A stretch of DNA of 64,000 nucleotides, from assembly GCA_040954595.2 (NCBI GenBank), contig CM082593.2:1116001-1180000 (forward strand). The letters run 5' to 3'. The notes under the pieces are model-generated. The model worked only from the letters and a program-made list of their open reading frames with translations, searched no databases and was not told the origin of the DNA. This document shows positions 13,850-24,700 of the stretch, one piece after another; position 1 is the first letter of the stretch, and every line of letters starts with the position of its first letter. The translations under genes and the position numbers were made by a program. Origin of the DNA: Balanoglossus misakiensis. Lineage: Eukaryota > Hemichordata.

Positions 13850-14490
13850 CAAGAAATCTCATTTATTCTGCTTGGTATATTGAAAAGTGTGATTTCCGAT
13901 TTGACTTTTGCGTCTCATGAGATCAGTTTTGTTTGAAAGCAGTGGTGTACAAGTGAACGCAGTTGATATTTGGATGTTGCCAGCATGTGTTTTACTTTGT
14001 CATTAACTGCAAAAAATGCTGGCTGTGAACTTATGTGTGCCTCTATTTAATTCAGCCATCTCAAACATTGTGTAATTTGTTATACCAGCACAAATTGTTC
14101 AGGCTCATTATGGTGTAGGCCCTACCTTGAAAAAAACAATTTACTTCAATTTCTGTTGTTTTTTGGTGTCAAAAATTACATTTTGAGGGCCATGCTTCGT
14201 GATAAATTGCAGTGGGTGTTTTTTTAAATTCAAAATTGAGGTCATGCTTAGTAATTGTAAGGGTATAGTTATTGGTATGCAATCTGGTTGCTTTAACGTC
14301 CGGAAAAATGCTTGCATTCTGTTAAATTTAGCTGCCACTTTTGTAAGGTAGAAATCTGACAACATTCTGACTGTTTCACACGACTCCTGCTATGCTAATG
14401 CCACTGTTACACCCATGGGCTGTGAAACGTTTACTGGCAGCAGAGTACATTCAAAAATAATGTGACCAGTTCATTGACCGAAATTCATCT
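13850..14490. other. Intergenic, CAMLG to multicopper oxidase
   Basis: AT-rich non-coding sequence. No gene, RNA gene or repeat family was recognised before the regulatory motifs beginning at 14491. Confidence 0.5.
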
Positions 14491-14512
14491 GATCACATGA
14501 CAGGTCACCTGA
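14491..14512 (+). promoter_or_regulatory. Double E-box motif, copy 1 (distal)
   Basis: GATCACATGACAGGTCACCT followed by GA: a CACATG E-box and a CACCTG E-box with starts 12 bp apart. The same 22-bp arrangement occurs at 14795 and 14855, upstream of the oxidase gene. Confidence 0.55.
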
Positions 14513-14794
14513 CAAAACTTTTGTAGGGGACCGAAAGTTTTATTTAGAATGTTTACCGACACTATGATAAATTCGAAATACACAAATTCAATTAAACTGC
14601 ACAGTTTTACTTATCAATCAGAGTTGGCCGTCGTGGGGAAACCTCCACTGCTTTTGTTTTGTGCAGGAAATGAGTTCAATCATTTTTACTAAACGTGAGA
14701 AAATAAAGAGTATATCCTTGGGAACATTTATGCCTGGACATTAGAAGCGAGGCTACTGTCTGTAAATTATGTAAAATTCGACAAATTAATGGTG

Positions 14795-14816
14795 TAACAC
14801 GTGACATATCACCTGT
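14795..14816 (+). promoter_or_regulatory. Double E-box motif, copy 2
   Basis: Reads TAACACGTGACATATCACCT then GT: a palindromic CACGTG E-box and a CACCTG at the same 12-bp pitch as the other two copies. Confidence 0.6.
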
Positions 14817-14854
14817 TTTATTGCTGACAACATTTCAATTTTGAATTTATTATT

Positions 14855-14876
14855 GATCACGTGTCATGTCACCTGA
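14855..14876 (+). promoter_or_regulatory. Double E-box motif, copy 3 (promoter-proximal)
   Basis: Reads GATCACGTGTCATGTCACCT then GA. It ends 12 bp before the TATA-like box of the oxidase gene, a position suited to an activator or repressor of bHLH type. Confidence 0.6.
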
Positions 14877-14888
14877 GTATAGTAAGCG

Positions 14889-14898
14889 CATAAAAAGG
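14889..14898 (+). promoter_or_regulatory. TATA-like box of the multicopper oxidase gene
   Basis: CATAAAAAGG lies about 60 bp before the start codon. An initiator-like TCAAAC about 30 bp downstream (near 14921) would give a 5' UTR of about 30 bp. Confidence 0.6.
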
Positions 14899-14951
14899 TG
14901 AAGTCCACGCTCAAACTTCACAGCGTTATCTGGACGCCAGACTCACCAGCT

Positions 14952-16286
14952 ATGAAGTTGTTCGTGGTTGCGTTGCTTGGGATACTGGCCCTAGCACAGG
15001 TTTGTTTGTCACGAAATAGAGTGTGTTTCATGGTTGTAAGTTGGTAGAAGAAAGATTCATTTTTGCGTTTTGAAAAATTCTTCATGTTGTTGTAGAAACG
15101 GCATTTATTATATACTTTTGCATGTGTATATTTTCAGCTAGAACTTTACAATGGGACAATTGATTTTTATCTTTGACAGGCCAAAGATAAGAATGTATTT
15201 GCTGATCAGGGGCATTGCGAAGATGAATACGTTCCCGAACTTGACGATTATCGTGTTGGTAAGTATGACAGTAACTTTTCCTGTGGCAGTGTGGATGTTT
15301 AACATTTGCTAGTCCTGATGGCCAGACGAAGATAAAATTTCAAAAACTCAAAGAAATTTATTCCAGTGTTTTCTTTCTAGTTTGTAGGTACGACTTCAAA
15401 GTTGAACACAACTACTGCATGACGTACAACGGCAACACCATCGTGAGTGATTGTGAAGATCCAGACGGTAACACTGTTGAATGTGTGGCCTGTTATATCG
15501 ATGATCCAGACTGTGCCGGCACTGATCGAGCTATATCATTTAGTAAGTGTCTGTCAATCATTTTGTAAGTGTCTGTCAATCATTTTGTAAGTGTCTGTCA
15601 ATCATTTTGTAAGTGTCTGTCAATCATTTTGTAAGTGTCTGTCAAACGAAACTATCTTGCTCAAGCACAATCGCACTGCTTAAGTCAAGCTGTCGACACA
15701 CAGTGAAAGTATTTCAATTTTTTTTGCAGTGGACGTAATGCTGGCGTGTGATGGTGTTCAACGTCGCATCATCTCTATCAACGGACAAATACCGGGACCC
15801 TCCATCAGAGTAAGATTTTAATAAAACTATGAAACGGCATATATCTTCTTAATCATGTTGATTATTGTGTCGCCTATGACCCAAGCTACTAAATCAAGTT
15901 CAAATATGTCAGTCATTTCACATTTGTTGGATCGGTCAATTCATCACCAACATTCTTGAAAACTACCAGTTACTTTAATTCTGTCGCGTAAGTAACATTA
16001 TAAAGGCACGACATCGGCGTTGGGTGTGTGATTTGAGAAGGGTGGCTAAACTGTGGACTAATCGGTCGGAACCTTTTCAATTTTTGTTGGTGTTTAGGTA
16101 AAGTATGGAAGCATTGTACGCGTCACGATGCACAATGCTATGATGCAGGATGCCACTACAATTCATTGGCACGGTATATACCAGATGAGAACTCCTTGGA
16201 TGGATGGAGTGCCGTACATCTCACAGTGCCCAGTTCCACCAGGTGGCAAATTTGTCTATTCATTCGCTGCCATGCCTCCAGGTAAG

Positions 16287-16317
<31 letters not shown>

Positions 16318-19300
16318 ATGGTATATCACACGATTTAAATTAATTTCTTTTAATAATTAACGAACATTCTTTCACACGTCTAGGTACTTTCTGGTATCAC
16401 TCTCACACCGGCGTCCAATTCAGCGAAGGTATGGCTGGACCAATCGTTATCTATGAGGAAGACGAACCGAACCAACATTACTACGATTTCAATCTGATCG
16501 ATCTCCATGACGACCGCAACCTCCCCGAGTTTGACCAGTTCATCATAATGGTTTCAGACTGGCAACATGACGAATCTCATCACATGTTCGAGAAACTCTT
16601 CAAGGCCGGTGGCTGGTTTGAAGATGGCGTAAGATTCGATGGTGCCCGTACTTTCGATGGTCTTGAAATCAGTCCAATTCCCTATACGTCCGGTTTGTTC
16701 AACGGCCATAGCCGATACGACCTCACCGATCCCAGGAAGCGTACGCCATATTTTGGCTTTCTGGTTAAACCGGGCCACAGATATCGTTTCCGCGTCATCG
16801 GTGCCCAGATGGTCTACTCGTACCGTATATCCGTTGACGACCACAAGCTGAAGGTGATCACATCAGATGGTTTCGATGTCAATCCCGTGGATGTTGATTG
16901 GATCGTCGTATCTGCAGGTGAGAGATACGACTTTGTACTCACCACCAAGACCGACCCTGAACACAGTGAATACCAGGTCCGTGCCGACACCATGCGCTAT
17001 GATGAGATCAATCGCCGTCCATTCAACGACACCAATGCTGGTGTCTTACGTTATGGCGACACCAGCGGCGACTTCCTCACCGATACTCTGCCACCAGATC
17101 TCTGGCGTCACTGCAACGAAGAAAAACCTTGTTATACGCTCAACTGCCCGTTTTATGACTATCCAGATTGGTCAGGTGCCCGCTGCATCCACATTAGCGA
17201 TCTCACTCGTTCTGCAAGAGAACTGGCCTTGGATCCAACACCAGCACACGTCACAAAAGAGGCACAGTACTTCATGAATTTCGTCTTCGGAGGCAAAGGT
17301 GGCATGGCTCTGGGAAAGGCTCTCCCAGGCCAGAAACCGGCCCCGGTCTGCAACGGCAAGGCCTTCGTCTCACCAACACAGCTGTCCATCCACGACTTTG
17401 ACCCAAGCGCCGCTTTTGAGAAGTGCGACGAAGAATGCGACGCCCCCGATCACCACACCGTTTGCAGATGCACCAACTTCATCACCCTGGAAGACGAATA
17501 CTACCAATTGGTTTTCACCAGTGTCGGTTCTGGCGGTTCCCACAATGGTTCTCTTCACCCAATTCACATCCATGGACACAGTCTGCTGGTGACGAAGATG
17601 GGATTCCCAGAACAGGACGAAGAAGGAAAGTACCTCCGAGCTAACCAGGACCTGTGTTGCCCATGCCCAGACGATGAAACACAGTGCTGTTCTCTCGACA
17701 GGTAATGTAATATAATTATAAATTTTCTACGATACTGGTAGAATGTCCTTATATAATAATCTTCTGTCAAATATTTTACTTGATTACTCTTCACCATCTT
17801 AAAATACTGTTTAACATGTGAATGAACAGAAAGAAACCTCTTCTAACTTTGTTTCCACTTCTTCGACTGACGGGTTCATTTCCATTCATAGTATGTTGAT
17901 TCCATGCAATAAACCACGCTGGAGGAACGACACCTGGAACGAGGATCCCGACTCCATTCCCATGAACCTCTACAACCCTCCAAGAAAAGACACTGTTCTA
18001 CTGCCCTCTGGTGGCTATATCATCGCACGATTGGAGACCTATAACCCAGGTATGTACATCTTTATTTGGAACTTTCCACTCTACTATTCCAGCGAAGATC
18101 ACTTTAGACCAAGGCGCAAAGCAGCCGTGTGTTATTTTTCCTAATACGTGCACGACCAAAAAAGCACAAAAATTCATCTTCTGTATCATAAAGCACTCTA
18201 GCGCCAAATAGCCAACTGACCCGCGTCTTAAAATTGTCCCCAGGATTTATCTGCAGTTTCAATTTTTTTATAGCACACTGGATCATTAATTTACACATTG
18301 TATATTTTCTATTTTTAGGATGGTGGTTCTTGCATTGTCACATTGAGCATCATTTACTCGGCGGTATGGCCATCTTACTGAACGTCAAACCCAACGAGCA
18401 ACCAAGCACCCCGATGGAGTTCCCCGGATGTGGTGACTTCGATTGGAATGAAAGTGATTTCTTCGAGAAGTACAGACAACAAGGTCAGTGGTTGTCCCAG
18501 CAAACTGCAATAGATTATTTTCTGCTCATTGTGAGATCTCGCGAGACTTGTAAATAATGATGTCCTCTTTGCAGAGCCAACCCTGGTAAACGTTGCCTTG
18601 GACGGACTCGCCTCTCTCAGCGCTGGTGAGAACGCACCCTATGGTAGCGATGGCAACCCTCAGACTTGCTCTCTATTGGATGCGGCCGACAAATCCTGGT
18701 GGAAAGTTGACCTAGGGAAACCATTCAATGTACATAGAGTTATTCTGAAGAGACCACGTAAGTTGATGCTCATTATTACATAATTTTCACACCCACCCTT
18801 CTTTTGTTTTCTGATGCACCTGGTCCTGCACATATTTCCTACTTTGAATACTCCATGATTCTCTGTTTCTCTGCTCATTCCACGTGTGCATCTGATGAAG
18901 GGGACTACATGTAACCATAATGAGAAATAATTTGTTTTTTTGTTTTTTTCTATTTCCAGCAAACAAATGGCGGAATGATTTACGATGTGGACCGGACTTT
19001 CCACTATCTGATGGAAGTCCAGCCCAGTGCAATCCTGGCTTAATATATCCATGCTGTTCACTACATGGTTGGTGTGGAAATACTGATGAGCATTGCGCAT
19101 GTGCCACCTGTATCGACTACTGTAAGTCGTGAGCCTACATTCTTGACACGCTAAGGAATAGATGATTTCCCGCCTACGCGAGATCTCACTTAGTCTCATG
19201 CAGTTCGGAAAGTGGTCTATTGTGCCGTTGGTCTTGTAAACGTTATCCGCCATTGCCAACAGCAATTTTTGTTAGTGCGCATGACACTTGTTTCACGATT

Positions 19301-20683
19301 TTTAACATAGTAACTACGCGGAATTCTACTGTAAACATCTTCCACGTCCCCATGCCCGCTCCAGATATGTGGGAGAGTATTAAACAGAAAAGCAGGGTGC
19401 AGTCACTCTCATCCAGACCCTCTTATTCCCACGTGAAACTGAAATAACCATCATAATGTGCAATGTGTCTTTTTGTAACCCACACCTGCTCGATTTCCAT
19501 ACCCAACAGCAAAAACCGTGAAGTGGCGGAACGACCAGCGGTGTGGACCCGACTTCCCAGCCATCGACGGATCACCGGCCGAATGTAATCCAACCGGAGA
19601 ATTCCCTTGCTGCTCGCCCCATGGATGGTGCGGCAACACCGCCGACCACTGCGATTGTAGCGAATGTGCTGATTACAGAGGTGCGCATATGCATGACTGG
19701 TTTCTTGTTTTAAATTTCGCCTTGAAAATTAGAAGTCTTACACTTTCTCTCATATTCTGCTCAAAGCAACTTCAGATAATTCTCTTTTGAAATTTCTCCT
19801 TGTAGCTGGAGGACTTGTCGGTGCTGTTGTGAGGGTGGGTTCAGAAGACGACATCGAGATTCACCATCAGTGCGGCGAGGTGTTGACACCAAGAAAACTG
19901 CAACTGTCAATCAACACCATCGATTGCGTCAACCCAATCGTCGGCCGCTACGTCAGCATCCAATCAGATCGTGGCAATCCCGTCAGCCTTTGCGAAGTCT
20001 CGGTTATGGCACCTGGTAAGTCCGATGTGTTTTCACTTTTCTCACTGTGATTTGAATTTTCTCTGTTCCTGTTTTGATTTATTTACCTTTTACTGTTTTA
20101 GTGACAACTCTGTGTTTTGCCTAACAGAAACTGCGGTCGACCAGCCAACTTTCGATTCTGGCTGCGGTATGCCACACGATTTGGTCGGCGATACTGGAAC
20201 TATCTCTTCACTGAACTATGATGGTACCACTCTCTATGAAAACGACGCACGTTGCGAGTTCCACATCACCACAATTAACGGCCAGGTATGCGTTACAAGC
20301 CTGTAATATATTTGAAAACACTATATACTAACAAGCCGTGATTTGTGATATTCCCGAAACACTGAAAGCAAGAAATGGTCTTTTACATGATCATGAATAA
20401 TCTTTGCAAAAAATAATAATTTCTGAGGAATTACCCCAAAACACTTACAGAACCTTGGTTTTATTTTTCACAGAATATAGTACTGAATTTTGTGGCATTG
20501 GACTTGGAAGGCGGGTATGACTATGTCTGGGTAATTGGACCCCGATTTGAGAAAATTGCCAAGTTCACTGGTTCCATTCCGCCAGAACCTCTGGAGACGG
20601 GATATAGCGAGATCATCGTGCGATTCACAAGTGACGATGGCGGTCAGGCCACGGGTTTTAAGATCAACTGGAACACAGCATAA
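14952..20683 (+). CDS. Secreted multicopper oxidase (laccase-like) with split fucolectin domain, two hevein-like modules and CUB
   Basis: Fourteen exons give 1095 residues: 14952-14999, 15180-15258, 15381-15542, 15730-15809, 16098-16281, 16384-17701, 17892-18049, 18319-18483, 18575-18757, 18960-19121, 19510-19680, 19806-20015, 20128-20285, 20474-20683. MKLFVVALLGILALAQ is a signal peptide. All copper motifs are present: HWH (146-148), HSH (190-192), HPIHIH (576-581) and HCHIEHHLLGGM (682-693; T1 ligand Cys683, axial Met693), so a four-electron O2-reducing oxidase with both T1 and T2/T3 sites is expected. Residues about 735-792 (NVALDG, WWKVDLG, VILKRP) and 904-973 (GAVVRV, GRYVSIQ, LCEVSV) read as the two halves of one fucolectin/tachylectin-4 type domain. 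Between them lie two Cys-rich modules (793-846, 847-903; GWCGNT, PCCS) resembling hevein chitin-binding domains. A CUB domain (about 979-1095) ends the protein. Substrate unknown; cuticle, matrix or defence oxidation is possible. Confidence 0.9.
15543..15645 (+). repeat. 22-bp tandem repeat carrying splice-donor copies
   Basis: Four full units plus a partial fifth start at 15543, 15565, 15587, 15609 and 15631. Each unit begins with GTAAGTGTCTGTCAA; the first is the actual donor of oxidase exon 3. Confidence 0.9.
16287..16314 (+). repeat. (GTCT)n microsatellite in oxidase intron 5
   Basis: About seven GTCT units directly follow the exon 5 donor. It is a simple repeat. Confidence 0.85.
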
Positions 20684-21352
20684 AAACACTGAGGTGAGTC
20701 TTCAATTCGCGTTGTCACCTTCAAGTAGTAGGCCTACGTGCCTCAGAGTAAGATAATCCTGAAATTTGAGACATTTTCACTGTTTCATCTGTGAGCCCAA
20801 GTTTTATTTTCAATTTTAGGATAGTTTGAAAAAAATATGAGAGAAAGATTTAGACTGATTTTTGAGGCGCATATGTGTGGACGAGAGCTGTGATTTTAGT
20901 AGTAATAATTATATCTTTGTAGAACTAAGGAATATGGATATTGCTTTTATTTCTGTTATTTCAATTACAGGGTTTTCTCCACCGGAAACGAAATCACTGG
21001 TTACAGGAGAATTAACTGCAAGAAGGCCTATTTATGAATTCTCAACCCTGTTTTCAAAATACAAGACTATAGATCTTTGCATGAGTAGATTCTTTTAGGA
21101 AAACCTTAGTTATCATAGTTGTAGCTGGGATAGAATAGGTTTGTCAATGCGATGTAATTTATTTCAATACTAGTAAACCAAAACTTAGCAAGCAATCCAA
21201 CGTGTTCACGTTTTCTTTTATTCTCGGTGTTGCGGAGCGTGTCGTCTTAATTCATGTCCTGTTGTACTATTTTCACAAATGAAGGCGTTTTCCGTCGTCA
21301 TAAAACTACATGTATAATACCATTCCCGTCGATACAAACAAATTTACATAAT
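20684..21352 (+). other. Oxidase 3' region with a probable 3' UTR intron
   Basis: Ten bp after the stop codon a strong donor occurs (GAG|GTGAGT at 20693/20694), and an acceptor (CAATTACAG) ends at 20970. The UTR may therefore be spliced, with a last exon from 20971. No AATAAA was found before the satellite begins. No other gene is visible. Confidence 0.45.
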
Positions 21353-21781
21353 GAAAATTGTAAAACATCGACCTCGCGGATTTTGGTGTTTTTGTCATTT
21401 CTGCACATTTTTCATGGGTTATAGCTCACGAAAATCATCCAAAAATGACAATTTTTCGACTTGGCGGATTTTCAAAATTTGGTGATTTTTGGATAAAAAC
21501 CATGGGTTATAGCTCATGAAAATCATCCAGAAATGTAAATTTTTCGACTTGGCGGATTTTCAAAATTTGGTGATTTTTTGATAAAAACCATGGGTTATAG
21601 CTCGTGAAAATCATCCAGAAATGTCAATTTTTCGACTTGGCGGATTTACAAAATTTGGTGATTTTTTGATAAAAACCATGGGTTATAGCTCATGAAAATC
21701 ATCCAGAAATGTCAATTTTTCGACTTTGCGGAATTTCAAAATTTGGTGGTTTTTGGATAAAAACCATGGGTTATAGCTCAG
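21353..21781 (+). repeat. Left-edge diverged satellite monomers (B-like, hybrid)
   Basis: The first unit (21353-21415) is badly decayed. Four following units of about 88 bp share GGATAAAAACC or TGATAAAAACC and ATCATCCAGAAATG with family B, but have GACTTGGCGGATTTT, seen nowhere else in the array. The last unit (about 21690-21781) is a hybrid: A-like GACTTTGCGGAATTTC followed by B-like GGTGGTTTTTGGATAAAA. Greater divergence at the edge is the usual pattern for satellites homogenised from the centre. Confidence 0.85.
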
Positions 21782-24700
21782 GAAAATCATCAAAAAATGA
21801 GAATTTTTCGACTTTGCGGAATTTGAAAATTTGGCCGATTTTTGAAAAAACCATGGGTTATAGCTCAGGAAAATCATCAAAAAATGAGAATTTTTCGACT
21901 TTGCGGAATTTGAAAATTTGGCCGATTTTTGAAAAAACCATGGGTTATAGCTCAGGAAAATCATCAAAAAATGAGAATTTTTCGACTTTGCGGAATTTGA
22001 AAATTTGGCCGATTTTTGAAAAAAACCATGGGTTATAGCTCAGGAAAATCATCAAAAATGAGAATTTTTCGACTTTGCGGAATTTGAAAATTTGGCCGAT
22101 TTTTGAAAAAAACCATGGGTTATAGCTCAGGAAAATCATCAAAAAATGAGAATTTTTCGACTTTGCGGAATTTGAAAATTTGGCCGATTTTTGAAAAAAC
22201 CATGGGTTATAGCTCAGGAAAATCATCAAAAAATGAGAATTTTTCGACTTTGCGGAATTTGAAAATTTGGCCGATTTTTGAAAAAACCATGGGTTATAGC
22301 TCAGGAAAATCATCAAAAAATGAGAATTTTTCGACTTTGCGGAATTTGAAAATTTGGCCGATTTTTGAAAAAACCATGGGTTATAGCTCAGGAAAATCAT
22401 CAAAAAATGAGAATTTTTCGACTTTGCGGAATTTGAAAATTTGGCCGATTTTTGAAAAAACCATGGGTTATAGCTCAGGAAAATCATCAAAAAATGAGAA
22501 TTTTTCGACTTTGTGGAATTGGAAAATTTGGCCGATTTTTGAAAAAAACCATGGGTTATAGCTCAGGAAAATCATCAAAAAATGAGAATTTTTCGACTTT
22601 GCGGAATTTGAAAATTTGGCCGATTTTTGAAAAAACCATGGGTTATAGCTCAGGAAAATCATCAAAAAATGAGAATTTTTCGACTTTGCGGAAATTGAAA
22701 ATTTGGCCGATTTTTGAAAAAACCATGGGTTATAGCTCAGGAAAATCATCAAAAAATGAGAATTTTTCGACTTTGCGGAATTTGAAAATTTGGCCGATTT
22801 TTGAAAAAAACCATGGGTTATAGCTCAGGAAAATCATCAAAAATGAGAATTTTTCGACTTTGCGGAATTTGAAAATTTGGCCGATTTTTGAAAAAAACCA
22901 TGGGTTATAGCTCAGGAAAATCATCAAAAAATGAGAATTTTTCGACTTTGCGGAATTTCAAAATTTGGCCGATTTTTGAAAAAAACTATGGGTTATAGCT
23001 CAGGAAAATCATCAAAAAATGAGAATTTTTCGACTTTGTGGAATTTGAAAATTTGGCCGATTTTTGAAAAAACCATGGGTTATAGCTCAGGAAAATCATC
23101 AAAAAATGAGAATTTTTCGACTTTGCGGAATTTGAAAATTTGGCCGATTTTTGAAAAAACCATGGGTTATAGCTCAGGAAAATCATCAAAAAATGAGAAT
23201 TTTTCGACTTTGCGGAATTTCAAAATTTGGCCGATTTTTGAAAAAACCATGGGTTATAGCTCAGGAAAATCATCAAAAAATGAGAATTTTTCGACTTTGC
23301 GGAATTTCAAAATTTGGCCGATTTTTGAAAAAACCATGGGTTATAGCTCAGGAAAATCATCAAAAAATGAGAATTTTTCGACTTTGCGGAATTTGAAAAT
23401 TTGGCCGATTTTTGAAAAAACCATGGGTTATAGCTCAGGAAAATCATCAAAAAATGAGAATTTTTCGACTTTGCGGAATTTCAAAATTTGGCCGATTTTT
23501 GAAAAAACCATGGGTTATAGCTGAGGAAAATCATCAAAAAATGAGAATTTTTCGACTTTGCGGAATTTGAAAATTTGGCCGATTTTTGAAAAAACCATGG
23601 GTTATAGCTCAGGAAAATCATCAAAAAATGAGAATTTTTCGACTTTGCGGAATTTGAAAATTTGGCCGATTTTTGAAAAAACCATGGGTTATAGCTCAGG
23701 AAAATCATCAAAAAATGAGAATTTTTCGACTTTGCGGAATTTGAAAATTTGGCCGATTTTTGAAAAAAACCATGGGTTATAGCTCAGGAAAATCATCAAA
23801 AATGAGAATTTTTCGACTTTGCGGAATTTGAAAATTTGGCCGATTTTTGAAAAAAACCATGGGTTATAGCTCAGGAAAATCATCAAAAAATGAGAATTTT
23901 TCGACTTTGCGGAATTTGAAAATTTGGCCGATTTTTGAAAAAACCATGGGTTATAGCTCAGGAAAATCATCAAAAAATGAGAATTTTTCGACTTTGCGGA
24001 ATTTGAAAATTTGGCCGATTTTTGAAAAAACCATGGGTTATAGCTCAGGAAAATCATCAAAAAATGAGAATTTTTCGACTTTGCGGAATTTGAAAATTTG
24101 GCCGATTTTTGAAAAAACCATGGGTTATAGCTCAGGAAAATCATCAAAAAATGAGAATTTTTCGACTTTGCGGAATTTGAAAATTTGGCCGATTTTTGAA
24201 AAAACCATGGGTTATAGCTCAGGAAAATCATCAAAAAATGAGAATTTTTCGACTTTGTGGAATTGGAAAATTTGGCCGATTTTTGAAAAAAAACCATGGG
24301 TTATAGCTCAGGAAAATCATCAAAAAATGAGAATTTTTCGACTTTGCGGAATTTGAAAATTTGGCCGATTTTTGAAAAAACCATGGGTTATAGCTCAGGA
24401 AAATCATCAAAAAATGAGAATTTTTCGACTTTGCGGAATTTGAAAATTTGGCCGATTTTTGAAAAAACCATGGGTTATAGCTCAGGAAAATCATCAAAAA
24501 ATGAGAATTTTTCGACTTTGCGGAATTTGAAAATTTGGCCGATTTTTGAAAAAACCATGGGTTATAGCTCAGGAAAATCATCAAAAAATGAGAATTTTTC
24601 GACTTTGCGGAATTTGAAAATTTGGCCGATTTTTGAAAAAACCATGGGTTATAGCTCAGGAAAATCATCAAAAAATGAGAATTTTTCGACTTTGCGGAAT

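Noticed and set aside
16554-17579. Several open frames of 60-140 codons in other frames over the large oxidase exon
   Set aside because: They are shadows of exon 6 (16384-17701), whose copper motifs and splice sites define the coding frame.
18660-19265. 201-codon minus-strand open frame
   Set aside because: It overlaps oxidase exons 9 and 10 in antisense, runs through introns, and has no recognisable domain.
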